A DNA stretch of 64,000 nt from Rhodoferax sp. (lineage in GTDB: Bacteria; Pseudomonadota; Gammaproteobacteria; Burkholderiales; Burkholderiaceae_C). The stretch covers positions 25,512-89,511 of the forward strand of contig JARLJH010000006.1 of the NCBI GenBank assembly GCA_031291305.1, read 5' to 3'. Both the position numbers and the translations under genes were made by a program. Numbering within the stretch: the stretch's first letter is position 1; every line of letters begins with the position of its first letter. A model generated the notes under the pieces. It saw only the letters and a list, made by a program, of their open reading frames with translations, was not told the origin of the DNA and searched no databases. Below, one piece after another: positions 26,498 through 35,805 of the stretch.

Positions 26498-29141
26498 AAA
26501 TCTCAAAACCCAGCACCACCAGCAAACCCAAGCCCAGAGCGCCCCCCAACCAGGCCATCGGCAACCGTTCAAACTTGAACAAAGCCGCCAACCAGGGTAC
26601 ATACAGCGCCAGCGCCATCAGCCCCAGCGCGGCACCGCACACCCACCACAAGGTGCGGTTGGGCACGCGAAGACTTTGCAAGACGGACGCATTGCGGGCA
26701 CGGTTGGACAGAATCAGCGCCAGATTGCTGGCCACGATGACGGCAAACGAAAAAGCCCGCGCTGCGCCTTCGCTCAAATGGCCCATGCCCCACCAAGTGG
26801 CCGCCAGCACCACAGCCAGCACCCCCAGCCCCTGCAACAAGGCCCACACCAGCGTCCTGCCACCAAACAGTGGGAGATTGACGTCACGCGGCGGGCGCTG
26901 CATCAAGCCGGATTCGGCGGGCTCGTTCTCAAACACCATTGAACATGCCGGGTCAATCACCAATTCCAAAAACGCGATGTGCAGGGGGAACAGTACCGTC
27001 GGCCAGCCCAGCAGCACCGGCAGCAGCGCCATGCCGGCAATCGGCACATGCACCGCCAGGATGTAGGACATGGACTTGCGCAGGTTGTCAAAAATGCGCC
27101 TCCCCAGCCGCACCGCCTGCACCAGCCCGGCAAAGTTGTCGTCCAGCAAGACGATGGAGGCGGCCTCGCGCGCAACGTCGGTGCCACGCTCGCCCATGGC
27201 GACACCGACGTGCGCCGCCTTCAAGGCAGGTGCATCGTTGACCCCATCGCCGGTCATGGCGACGACTTCGCCGTTGGCTTTCAGGGCCTGCACGATGCGC
27301 AGCTTTTGCGTTGGCGCAATGCGGGCGCAAACGCTGACCGAGGCCATACGCTGCTGCAAGGCGGTGGCGTCCAGTTGTGCCATGACATCGCCCGTCAGCA
27401 GCCAGTCTCCATCTGCATGGGCGGGTGCGCGTCCGTTCGCTGCAAGGGCTCCTGCGTTCGCCAACACCGGGCTGGATGGGGAAGGCACGGGCAAACCCGC
27501 AGCAAGCGCGATGGCCTGCGCAGTGGCCGGGTAGTCGCCGGTGATCATCACTACCCGGATGCCCGCGCTGCGCGCCTCTTTGACGGCCTCTGGAATTTCT
27601 GCGCGCAGCGGGTCTGCCAGGCCCAACAGGCCGACAAATTCAAACTCAAAGTCGTGCTCCGCGGCGGGCCAATCCATGCCTTCAAAGCGCGAGCGCGCCA
27701 CGCCCAGCACGCGCAGGCCCTGGGCCGCCATGGCCTGAACCGCATCGGCCACACGCGCCTGGGCAGCCACGTCCATGTGGCACAAATCAATGATCGCCTC
27801 CGGCGCGCCCTTGGCAGCCACCACATGCGCCTGACCGTCCAGGGCTTTCCAGACGTGTGACATGGCACGCAGCTCCGGCGTCAGCCCGTATTGCTGCATC
27901 AGCGTCCAGTCGCGGTGCAGGTGCTCGGTATCCTTCAAAAAATGCTGTCCGAGGCGGTGAAAAGCCTTCTCCATCGGGTCAAATGGATCGGTCACGCTGG
28001 CCAGAATCGAAAACTCCACCAGCGTGTGAAAGGTCTCAGGCAGCTCCGTGGTGGTGGCGTAGTCAATGGCCAGACTATCGCCCTGTACCGTCAAGTCGCC
28101 AGCCTGCCTCGCGGCCGATTCAGCATACAAGCGCGCCACGGTCATGCGGTTTTCTGTCAACGTGCCGGTTTTGTCCACACAGAGCACGCTGGTGGCGCCC
28201 AGCGTTTCGATGGCGGCAATGCGGCGTGTCAGCACCTTGTGTTTGGACAGTCTCCATGCGCCGAGAGCAGGAATGACGGTGAGCACCACACTGAATTCCT
28301 GTGGCAGCAGGGCCATCGCCAGCGCAATGCCTGCCAGCAGCGCATCCAGCCAATCGCCTTTGAGAAGCCCCAAAGCACCCACCAGACACAGGCTGGCAAC
28401 AGCTGCAATCACGGCCAGCACCTTCACCAGTCGCGCGGTCTGCAGGCGCAGCGGTGAGGCCTCGGCGGTCAAACTCTCCAGAGCCACGCCGATGCGCCCG
28501 ATTTCACTGCGCGCGCCCGTGGCGGTGACGCGTGCCATGCCGTGACCACGCACCAGCAGCGTGCCAGAAAATAGCTGCGATGGGGCTGCGTCCGACGGCC
28601 CAGTGTCGGTCTCCTGCACCTCGGGCACTTTGTCCACCGGTATCGGCTCGCCGGTCAGCAGCGACTCATCCACCTGAACCTCGGTGCCCTGAACCAGCAC
28701 CGCGTCAGCGGCAATCCGGTCGCCCTCGGCGAGGATCAGCACATCACCACACACCACGTCACGCCCGGCAATGCGCTGGGCCGCGCCATCACGCATCACC
28801 AGCGCGCGCGGGCTGGTCAGGTCTCGCAGCGACGCCAGCGCATGCTCGGTCTTGCCTTCCTGGTACAGGGTGAGCGCCAGCACCACCAGCACCAGGCCAA
28901 ACAGGATCAGCCCCTCCTGCAAATCACCCAGCACCAGGTACAGCGCTCCTGCGCCCAATAGCAGGGCAAACATCGGGTCTGACAGGGTTTCACGCACAAT
29001 GGCCAGCAGGCCGCGCTGCTGATCGGTGGGTAAGGCGTTGGGGCCGTCCTGTTGCAGGCGCTGGGTAGCTTGGGCCGCACTCAGCCCCGTTCGCCCCAAA
29101 TCGATCTTCGGGGGTGGCAGACGAGGCTCATCGTTATGCAT
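26445..29141 (-). CDS. Cation-transporting P-type ATPase (P2-like)
   Basis: 898-aa membrane ATPase. Landmarks in order: N-terminal cation-ATPase domain (GLSAAQATQRLQQDGPNALP), actuator loop with TGEP at ~163 (TGES in most families), helix 4 with LPQEF at ~280 where calcium pumps have PEGLP, phosphorylation Asp323 in DKTGTLTEN, KGAPEAI nucleotide domain, TGDYP, and the hinge GDGVNDAPALK. A C-terminal block of about six helices follows, including DPACSMVFENEP. The LPQEF variant marks a bacterial P2-related subgroup whose ion is uncertain. The last 53 bp overlap the convergent HD-like gene. Confidence 0.9.
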   Translation of the reverse strand: MHNDEPRLPPPKIDLGRTGLSAAQATQRLQQDGPNALPTDQQRGLLAIVRETLSDPMFALLLGAGALYLVLGDLQEGLILFGLVLVVLALTLYQEGKTEHALASLRDLTSPRALVMRDGAAQRIAGRDVVCGDVLILAEGDRIAADAVLVQGTEVQVDESLLTGEPIPVDKVPEVQETDTGPSDAAPSQLFSGTLLVRGHGMARVTATGARSEIGRIGVALESLTAEASPLRLQTARLVKVLAVIAAVASLCLVGALGLLKGDWLDALLAGIALAMALLPQEFSVVLTVIPALGAWRLSKHKVLTRRIAAIETLGATSVLCVDKTGTLTENRMTVARLYAESAARQAGDLTVQGDSLAIDYATTTELPETFHTLVEFSILASVTDPFDPMEKAFHRLGQHFLKDTEHLHRDWTLMQQYGLTPELRAMSHVWKALDGQAHVVAAKGAPEAIIDLCHMDVAAQARVADAVQAMAAQGLRVLGVARSRFEGMDWPAAEHDFEFEFVGLLGLADPLRAEIPEAVKEARSAGIRVVMITGDYPATAQAIALAAGLPVPSPSSPVLANAGALAANGRAPAHADGDWLLTGDVMAQLDATALQQRMASVSVCARIAPTQKLRIVQALKANGEVVAMTGDGVNDAPALKAAHVGVAMGERGTDVAREAASIVLLDDNFAGLVQAVRLGRRIFDNLRKSMSYILAVHVPIAGMALLPVLLGWPTVLFPLHIAFLELVIDPACSMVFENEPAESGLMQRPPRDVNLPLFGGRTLVWALLQGLGVLAVVLAATWWGMGHLSEGAARAFSFAVIVASNLALILSNRARNASVLQSLRVPNRTLWWVCGAALGLMALALYVPWLAALFKFERLPMAWLGGALGLGLLVVLGFEIFKPRAADAGASPCPRSP

Positions 29142-29197
29142 AAATTTGCCTTGTAGCCCTTGTTCAATAAGGGAATTTAGCTACATTCACAATAGCA
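29142..29197 (-). repeat. Short AT-rich dispersed repeat, copy 7
   Basis: On the minus strand: ATGTAGCTAAATTCCCTTAT then TGAACAAGGGCTACAAGGCA. It abuts the start codon of the P-type ATPase and so forms its leader. Confidence 0.75.
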
Positions 29198-29368
29198 AAT
29201 TTGATTCTCCTCTCTCGCTGTCCGATTGTCAAGACGGCGGCGGTCTGATCGTGCAGGCGGTCAGCGCGACCACCGCAAGCACCGACCAGAATTGATGGCA
29301 GCCTGATCAAAGCACAAACAAGCGCTTTGGATCAATGCCATATGCCCCAAAAATGATTTGGCGATCCC

Positions 29369-30871
29369 TTAGCCCAGGCGCACCGGCACAAAGATCTGGT
29401 TGCCATCGCGCTCAATGAGCAGCGCCACCGACTTGTCAGACTTGGCCACCAGTGTGCGAACCTGATCAAGACTGTTCACCGGCGAGCCGTTGACAGCCAG
29501 CAACACATCACCCGCCTGAACGCCAGCCAGCGCAGCAGCCCCTGCCGTGTCCTCGATCAGCAAGCCCGAGGTCACGCCTGCATCGCGCTTTTCTTGCGGT
29601 TGCAAGGGGCGCAGTGCCAGACCCAGACGCCCTTTCACACCAGAGCCGGACGTGGAGGCAAGGTTCTCGGTCTTGTCGCTGGCGTCGACCAGCCGGGCAT
29701 TGAAATTCTCCACCTTGCCCTGGCGCCAGACTTCCATGTCCACTTTTTCACCGGGTGCTGCCGCACCAATCAAGGAGGGCAAATCGCTGGAGTCCACAAT
29801 CTCCTTGTTGTTAACTTTCAGGATCACATCACCACTCTTGAGTCCGGCCTTGTCGGCAGGGCCGCCGGGGTCAACGCTGGACACCAGGGCACCTTCGGGC
29901 CGTGGCAGGTGGAACGAGTCGGCCAGGGTCTGGTTGACCTCTTGAATGGCGACACCCAAGCGCGCGTGGCTGGCGTGACCGGTGGCCACAATCTGATCTT
30001 TGACCCTGGTAGCCAGTTCAATCGGGATGGCAAAGGACAAGCCCTGGTAACCACCGGACTGGCTGTAGATTTGCGAATTGATGCCAACCACCTCACCGCG
30101 CGTGTTAAACAGCGGCCCGCCCGAGTTGCCTGGATTCACAGCCACATCGGTCTGAATGAAGGGCACAAAACCATCATCGGGAAGGGAGCGTCCCTTGGCA
30201 CTGACCACACCCGCCGTGACACTGTTCTCAAAACCAAAGGGGGAACCAATAGCCAGAACCCATTCGCCAACCTTCAGGTCCTTCGTACTGCCCAACGGCA
30301 CGGTGGGCAGGTTCTTGGCGTCGATCTTCAGCACCGCCACATCGGTCTTGGGGTCGGAGCCCAGTACCTTGGCGGTGAATTCACGCCTGTCAGTCAGCTT
30401 GACAATCACCTCGGTGGCGTCGCGCACCACGTGCGCGTTGGTCATGATCAGGCCGTCCGGACTGATGATGAAGCCCGAACCCTCAGCACGCGTGGGCGTG
30501 GGCGAGGCATCCGGCCCCATGCCGCCCTGGCCCTGGAAGCGCCGGAAAAATTGATAGAACGGGTCGTTAGGGTCTATACCGGGAACGCCGCGCTGACGTG
30601 ATGCCACGGTGTCCCCCTCGTTGGATACCTTTTTCAGAGAGGTGACAGTGATATTGACCACAGCTGCACCATGCTGCTGCGCAATTTGGGAGAAGTCCGG
30701 CAGAGCCACTCCAGTGGTTTGAACAGACGCGGATGTGGCAGCTGCAGTCGCCATCAGAGGCGCTGTCTGGGCATGTGTCGTGTTCAAGGCTGTGATGCCG
30801 CCTGCACCCAGAACACCCCCTGCCAAAAGGGACAAAAACACACGGCTTGCTATATGGGGTTTGGGGTTCAT
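29369..30871 (-). CDS. degP: DegP/HtrA-family periplasmic serine protease
   Basis: 500-aa Do-type protease/chaperone for misfolded envelope proteins. A signal sequence spans residues ~1-34 (TTHAQ/TAP). The catalytic triad is His147 (TNAHVV), Asp177 (KTDVAVLK) and Ser250 (GNSGGPLF). Two PDZ domains follow near residues 285-375 and 405-495. The start at 30871 (MNPKPHIASR) is preferred to the upstream in-frame ATG at 30916 because it gives a direct signal peptide. It is 103 bp downstream of a QseBC-like kinase gene on the same strand and may be under its control. MucD would be an equivalent name. Confidence 0.94.
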   Translation of the reverse strand: MNPKPHIASRVFLSLLAGGVLGAGGITALNTTHAQTAPLMATAAATSASVQTTGVALPDFSQIAQQHGAAVVNITVTSLKKVSNEGDTVASRQRGVPGIDPNDPFYQFFRRFQGQGGMGPDASPTPTRAEGSGFIISPDGLIMTNAHVVRDATEVIVKLTDRREFTAKVLGSDPKTDVAVLKIDAKNLPTVPLGSTKDLKVGEWVLAIGSPFGFENSVTAGVVSAKGRSLPDDGFVPFIQTDVAVNPGNSGGPLFNTRGEVVGINSQIYSQSGGYQGLSFAIPIELATRVKDQIVATGHASHARLGVAIQEVNQTLADSFHLPRPEGALVSSVDPGGPADKAGLKSGDVILKVNNKEIVDSSDLPSLIGAAAPGEKVDMEVWRQGKVENFNARLVDASDKTENLASTSGSGVKGRLGLALRPLQPQEKRDAGVTSGLLIEDTAGAAALAGVQAGDVLLAVNGSPVNSLDQVRTLVAKSDKSVALLIERDGNQIFVPVRLG

Positions 30872-30973
30872 TTCAGGATCTCCACAAAGGTTGTTGGACA
30901 CAACCTCAGTGTGCAAGCCCGGCCTTAGAGCGGACTTAAATCCGCTTAGAGGGGGCTTAAAACTGGCACCGAG

Positions 30974-32314
30974 TCAGACCTTCGGTGGAAACTGCACCGT
31001 CAGACATAAGCCGCCCAGAGTGCCAGATTCGTCCAGTGTGACACTGGCCTGGTGCGCATCAGCAATGGTTTTGACGATGGCCAGGCCCAGGCCGCTACCA
31101 CTCACCTCAGTGCCGGCCACGCGGTAGAAGCGGTCCAGTACCCGGCTACGGTCAGTAGGTGCAATGCCGGGGCCGCTGTCTTCAACGGTCAGCCGGGTTG
31201 CCCCCGTCTGGGTATCCAGCGTCACGCGGATACGACCGCCGGTCGGGGTGTACTTGATGGCGTTGTCAATCAGGTTACGCACCAGAATGCGCAAGGCGTC
31301 GGATTGACCGGTCACCCACGCCGACTCGTTGCCGTGAAGATCGACGCCCAGTTCAAGTTGCTTGGACTCGGCCAGTGGTGCCATCTCCACCAGCACGGCA
31401 TTCGCCGTCGCGACCAAGTCCACGGATTTGGCGTCAGCCGTCGCCTGAGTGCCAGACTGCTGGCGCGCCAATACCAACAGTTGCTCAATCAACCGGGTGG
31501 CGCGGTCAATGCCAGCGTTGAGTCGCTGGATGGCCGTGTCACGGCTAGCCTCATCCCCCGCCCGCCGCAGTGCCTGCACCTGCAGCTTCAGAGCAGCAAG
31601 GGGCGTGCGCAACTCGTGCGCAGCATCCGCGACGAAGTTTTTCTGCGCATCAAAGGCCTGTGTAACCCGCCTGAACAGCAGGTTGAACTCATGCACCAAG
31701 GGACGAATTTCGTCGGGCAAGGTCTCTTCGGTCAACTCACCCAATTCATCCACCTCGCGCGCTGCCACCTGCTGCTGAACCCGCCTGACCGGCACCAACG
31801 AGGAGCTCACCACCCACCACACCAGGCCCATCAGCAGCGGCACCAGCGCCAGCGTGGGAATGACCGTGCGCAAAGCCAGTTTGGCGGCCATGGTCTGGCG
31901 CACGCGCTCATCCTGCGCCACCTGAATCACTTGCGAACCGGTATCAAAAGAAAACAAACGATAGGTCGTGCCCCGCGCCTTGACGGTCGAAAAACCCATC
32001 ACAGCACGCTGCGGCAAGGCCGCTCGTGCGGTGGACTGAAACAGGCTCAGTCCATCGACGGTCCAAACCTGGATAACAAAGTCATAGTGATCGTCGTCGG
32101 CACGGTCGGGGTTCCCGGCAAGTTGACCACCCACTGGAATCCCTGGGCTCAGGGACAAGGCCATCTGGCGCATCTGGATGTCAAACAGCTCGTCAGCCTC
32201 TGCCAATGCCGAGCGATACGCCATGCTGGCTTGCAATAGGGCCGTGGCGACCACGGCCATCAACAAAAACCATAGCAACCGCGCGCGCAACGAATGGGGG
32301 TTAGGAAGAATCAA
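30974..32314 (-). CDS. QseC-like sensor histidine kinase
   Basis: 446-aa inner-membrane kinase. The first helix is near residues 10-30 and the periplasmic part (~130 aa) has the QseC-type pattern (DELFDIQMRQMALSL). The second helix is near residue 160, followed by a HAMP-like linker, HisKA with the His in DAAHELRTPLAALK, and ATPase motifs DNAIKYTPTGG, DSGPGIAP and GSGLGLAIVK. It overlaps the upstream regulator by 4 nt. QseC is named from E. coli; signal and targets here are unknown, with degP next door the best candidate. Confidence 0.92.
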   Translation of the reverse strand: MILPNPHSLRARLLWFLLMAVVATALLQASMAYRSALAEADELFDIQMRQMALSLSPGIPVGGQLAGNPDRADDDHYDFVIQVWTVDGLSLFQSTARAALPQRAVMGFSTVKARGTTYRLFSFDTGSQVIQVAQDERVRQTMAAKLALRTVIPTLALVPLLMGLVWWVVSSSLVPVRRVQQQVAAREVDELGELTEETLPDEIRPLVHEFNLLFRRVTQAFDAQKNFVADAAHELRTPLAALKLQVQALRRAGDEASRDTAIQRLNAGIDRATRLIEQLLVLARQQSGTQATADAKSVDLVATANAVLVEMAPLAESKQLELGVDLHGNESAWVTGQSDALRILVRNLIDNAIKYTPTGGRIRVTLDTQTGATRLTVEDSGPGIAPTDRSRVLDRFYRVAGTEVSGSGLGLAIVKTIADAHQASVTLDESGTLGGLCLTVQFPPKV

Positions 32315-32976
32315 GACTTCCCCCTGGGAATCATGTAACCCACGCCACGCACGTTTTCAATCAGATCGGCTCCCAGCTTTTTGCGCAAGCCATGGATGTA
32401 CACCTCCACCGCATTGCTGCTGACATCGTCGCGCCAGCTGTAAATTTTGTCTTCGAGCTGTTTACGCGATAACACCATGCCTGGGCGCGCCAGCAAGAGC
32501 TCCAGCACCGACCACTCGCGGGCCGACAGGACAACAGGCTGGCCGTGGGCATGTACCTCGCGGGTCACGGGGTCGATACTCACACCCATGTGTTCATACG
32601 TGGGTTCGGCGCGCCCGGACGCGCGGCGCAGCAGAGCCCGTATGCGCGCCAGCAATTCATCAAACTCGTAAGGTTTGATGATGTAGTCGTCAGCCCCCTT
32701 GTCCAAGCCCTGCACCCGCTCACTCAGCGCGTCACGCGCCGTGGCAATCAGCACGGGGACACGGTCTTTGCGGGCGCGCAGACGCTCCAGCACCGTCACG
32801 CCGTCGCATTTGGGCAAACCCAAATCCAGCAGCAGCAAGTCATAGCTCTGCTCCTGCAACACCTTGTCGGCCAGTTCGCCGTCCTTGACCCAGTCCACCG
32901 CGTAGCCCTCGCCACGCAGCAAGTCCAGCACAGCTTCGCCAATCATCACATCGTCTTCAACCAGAAGTAGTCGCAT
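32311..32976 (-). CDS. QseB-like response regulator
   Basis: 221-aa OmpR-family regulator: receiver domain with VEDD near the start, Asp51 in LLDLGLP and Lys in IKPYEFDEL, then a winged helix ending NVRGVGYMIP. The ATG at 32976 (MRLLLVEDD) is the family start; the frame remains open upstream to 33060. It is first in an operon with the kinase and probably degP. A large palindromic repeat begins 169 bp upstream of its start. Confidence 0.93.
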   Translation of the reverse strand: MRLLLVEDDVMIGEAVLDLLRGEGYAVDWVKDGELADKVLQEQSYDLLLLDLGLPKCDGVTVLERLRARKDRVPVLIATARDALSERVQGLDKGADDYIIKPYEFDELLARIRALLRRASGRAEPTYEHMGVSIDPVTREVHAHGQPVVLSAREWSVLELLLARPGMVLSRKQLEDKIYSWRDDVSSNAVEVYIHGLRKKLGADLIENVRGVGYMIPRGKS

Positions 32977-33144
32977 CAGTTTTCCTAGACCAGAGTGATA
33001 TCCGTCAAAGCCGGGCTTTCCAGTCGGGTGCGGCGCGTTGCACAACCGTTCAGGCAACACTTCTTCAGTATCGTGCCAGTGCCAGCTTAGACGTGACTTA
33101 AAGAACCGCAGGATAAACGCATGGCTGTCAAAAACACACTATCG

Positions 33145-33713
33145 GGTGCGATTTAAAGTGATGTGTGCCGATAGAAAACCTCCTCTCTGCACGCCAGGGC
33201 GACCGGGCCAGGCGCATGCGGTTTTGGAGCCAAATCACGCGCGGGGCAGTACCATCAGTTCGCCAAATCCTGAGTCGCGCGCCTTTGGCCCCAAAGCCCG
33301 GTCGCCTGACCCAGCCACCCTGTCTCAACCGTGTAGGTCTTGACGAATTTTGTAGAGAAACAGCCTCAAGCCCTTATTGGACAATCGCTAGAAGCTATCA
33401 AAACTGGTGCACATTTTTCCCATATTTCCCTTGTTCCCTAGGTTGTCCGGGTTTCTTCTGACCCCGCGCGGCTTCAAAAGCCCATAAGGCGTGGTGGCTG
33501 GGTCAGGTGACCGGGCTTTGGGGTGAAATGCGCGCGTCTCAGGGATTGGCGCACTAGTCAACACCGCCCGCGCGTGCTTTCACCCCAAAACCGCATGCAC
33601 CTGACCCAGTCGCCACGCCGTACGTCGATGCTGCGGGTTTAACGCCCGGGACTCATCCCCATGAGCAACCCAAGAGACAGCGTTGGCGGCCTGACGGTCT
33701 GCGCCAACACACC
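33145..33713. repeat. Large composite palindromic repeat, copy A
   Basis: A 569-bp non-coding element repeated at 48562-49147. It has a conserved entry (GATAGAAAACC at 33170), a left unit (33198-33319), a 173-bp centre holding a short dispersed repeat, and a right unit (33493-33614) that is the inverted copy of the left unit. Each unit is itself an imperfect palindrome (GGTTTTGG...CGCGCG / CGCGCG...CCAAAGCC). The inner edges of the two units, 33291-33319 and 33493-33521, are complementary over 28 of 29 positions. It occupies the space between qseB-like and radA. No protein is convincingly encoded. Confidence 0.85.
33361..33405 (-). repeat. Short AT-rich dispersed repeat, copy 8
   Basis: On the minus strand: TTTTGATAGCTTCTAGCGAT then CCAATAAGGGCTTGAGGCT. 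It sits in the centre of large repeat copy A. Confidence 0.8.
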
Positions 33714-33783
33714 ACATCATTTGAATCGCACCGCACACCAGCCACGCCGCCACATCTGATGTTTTATACAGTAATATTCATCC

Positions 33784-35196
33784 ATGGCTAAAGAAAAAAC
33801 AGTTTACGTTTGCTCCGAATGTGGCGGCGTCAGCCCCAAATGGCAGGGCAAGTGCCCGAGTTGCAACGCCTGGAACACGCTGATCGAATCGGCACCCGAG
33901 AGCACCGCACCCACCAAAAACCGCTTTGCCTCGCTGGCTAAAACTGCCGAAGTCGCCATTCTGGGTGACATTGACGCGGTGGACATGGCACGCACCCCCA
34001 CCGGCCACGACGAGCTGGATCGCGTACTGGGTGGCGGCATGGTTGAAGGCGGGGTGGTGCTGATCGGCGGCGACCCCGGCATTGGCAAATCCACCTTGCT
34101 GTTGCAGGCCCTGGACTCGCTGCAGCGCAGTGGTCAAAGCACCTTGTATGTCACCGGCGAAGAAAGCGGTGCTCAAGTGGCGTTGCGCGCTCGACGCCTG
34201 GGGCTGGACGGCTCACAAGTACGGGTACTGGCCGAGATCGGGCTGGAAAAAATACTGGCCACGCTGGAGGCCACACGGCCGGATGTGGCGGTCATCGACT
34301 CGATTCAAACCGTGTATTCCGACCAGTTGACCTCGGCGCCCGGATCGGTGGCACAGGTGCGGGAATGCGCCGCGCACCTGACACGCTATGCCAAAGCCAG
34401 CGGCCAGATGGATGGCGTGACGCGCGGACGCGCCACCAGCATCGTGCTGGTCGGCCATGTCACCAAAGAGGGCGCGCTGGCCGGGCCGCGCGTGCTGGAG
34501 CACATGGTGGATACCGTGCTGTATTTTGAAGGCGACACGCACAGCAGCTTTCGGCTGGTGCGCGCCATCAAAAACCGTTTTGGCGCGGTCAACGAGATTG
34601 GCGTATTTGCCATGACGGAAAAGGGGCTCAAGGGCGTCAGCAACCCGAGCGCCATTTTTCTGAGCCAGCACGCCGAGCCAGTGCCCGGCAGTTGCGTCAT
34701 GGTCACGCTCGAAGGCACGCGCCCGATGTTGGTCGAAATTCAGGCGCTGGTGGACAGCGGAGGCCCCAGCCCACGGCGTTTGAGCGTCGGTCTGGATAAG
34801 GATCGCTTGGCGATGCTGCTGGCGGTGCTGCACCGTCACGCGGGCGTTGCGTGCATGGATCAGGATGTGTTTGTCAACGCGGTTGGAGGCGTCAGAATAT
34901 CGGAACCCGCAGCAGATCTGGCTGTACTGCTATCAATTACGTCAAGCCTGCGTGGTAAGCCGCTGCCGAAAGGATTTTTTGCGTTTGGCGAAATAGGCTT
35001 GGCTGGTGAGGTGCGCCCGGCACCGCGCGGGCAAGAGCGCCTGAAAGAAGCCGCCAAACTGGGTTTCAGCGTGGCCCTGGTGCCCAAGGCCAACCTGCCC
35101 AAAAACCTCAAGTCCAAGGACTTTGAGGGCCTGACCATCCACGCCGTTGAGCGCGTGGAAGAGGCCATGGCCGTGGTGCGTGACCTGGCTTATTGA
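33784..35196 (+). CDS. radA: DNA repair protein RadA
   Basis: RecA-like branch-migration ATPase acting in recombination. The 470-aa protein has an N-terminal zinc finger (Cys10, 13, 24, 27), Walker A GGDPGIGKST at residues 95-104, the RadA-specific KNRFG motif near residue 259, and a C-terminal Lon-protease-like domain with GEIGLAGEVRP near residue 400. All key elements are intact. Its 3' end overlaps the convergent Skp-like gene by 7 bp. In relatives I recall radA close to alr; here ~8.5 kb separates them. Confidence 0.97.
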   Translation: MAKEKTVYVCSECGGVSPKWQGKCPSCNAWNTLIESAPESTAPTKNRFASLAKTAEVAILGDIDAVDMARTPTGHDELDRVLGGGMVEGGVVLIGGDPGIGKSTLLLQALDSLQRSGQSTLYVTGEESGAQVALRARRLGLDGSQVRVLAEIGLEKILATLEATRPDVAVIDSIQTVYSDQLTSAPGSVAQVRECAAHLTRYAKASGQMDGVTRGRATSIVLVGHVTKEGALAGPRVLEHMVDTVLYFEGDTHSSFRLVRAIKNRFGAVNEIGVFAMTEKGLKGVSNPSAIFLSQHAEPVPGSCVMVTLEGTRPMLVEIQALVDSGGPSPRRLSVGLDKDRLAMLLAVLHRHAGVACMDQDVFVNAVGGVRISEPAADLAVLLSITSSLRGKPLPKGFFAFGEIGLAGEVRPAPRGQERLKEAAKLGFSVALVPKANLPKNLKSKDFEGLTIHAVERVEEAMAVVRDLAY

Positions 35197-35753
35197 GCGG
35201 CTGGGGATTCCAGCATCTTGAGAACCCGGTCGGTCAGATCGTTTTTCGGATCGACAAACACGGCGTTTTGAAGCACAAAGTCCAGCTTTTCAGTGGTGGC
35301 CAGTTGCTTGACCACCTTGTTGGTGCTGGCGATCAGTTTTTGCAGTTCCTCATTCTTGCGCTTGTTCAGGTCTTCCTGAAAATTGCGCTGTGTACGTTGA
35401 AGTTCGCGTTCCTGATCCATCAGCTTCTTCTGCTGCTCCACACGCTTGGCCTCTGCCAATACTGGTGCATCGGTCTGGAACTTGGTCACCGCCGCCTTGA
35501 AGGTGCTGTCTTCTGCAACCATATCTTTCTGACGCGTTGAAAATTCTTTTTCCAACTTGCTCTGACTGACCTTGGCCGGTGCAGATTCTTTCAATACGCG
35601 TTCCAGATTGACAAAACCAATGCGGCTGGCAGAGAAGTCAGCGGCTTGCGCAAGGCCGGTGCCACCCAGCAGCAAGGTGCCCAATGCCAGGCCGGTACCC
35701 CAGCGAATAAATGTGCTTTTTGTATGTAAGAAGGTTTGACAATTGATGAACAT
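35190..35753 (-). CDS. OmpH/Skp-family periplasmic chaperone-like protein
   Basis: 187-aa exported protein. The start at 35753 gives a signal peptide-like N-terminus with cleavage near GLAQAA/DFS. The mature part begins with the OmpH signature (RIGFVNLERVLKESAPAK) and continues as a long charged coiled-coil (residues ~80-150, QQKKLMDQERELQRTQRNFQ) typical of Skp tentacles, ending with a VLQNAVFV strand. It lies outside the bamA-skp-lpxD cluster, so it may be an Skp paralogue. Confidence 0.85.
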   Translation of the reverse strand: MFINCQTFLHTKSTFIRWGTGLALGTLLLGGTGLAQAADFSASRIGFVNLERVLKESAPAKVSQSKLEKEFSTRQKDMVAEDSTFKAAVTKFQTDAPVLAEAKRVEQQKKLMDQERELQRTQRNFQEDLNKRKNEELQKLIASTNKVVKQLATTEKLDFVLQNAVFVDPKNDLTDRVLKMLESPAAQ

Positions 35754-35805
35754 GATGTGAAAGAGTGAAGTTGAGTGAAAGGCCTGATTGTGCAACCGTC
35801 AGCAT

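Noticed and set aside
33165-33461. Open reading frame in large repeat copy A, with a related frame at 48528-48797 in copy B (shared ENLLSARQGDRARRMRFW)
   Set aside because: The shared frame lies across the hairpin units. Similarity is explained by DNA repeat identity and arm pairing, there is no ribosome-binding site, and the frames diverge after the left unit.
34915-34960. Possible dispersed-repeat copy in radA (TACTGCTATCAATTACG)
   Set aside because: Only a TGATAGCAGT-like fragment matches; the second half of the element is missing and the residues match normal RadA.
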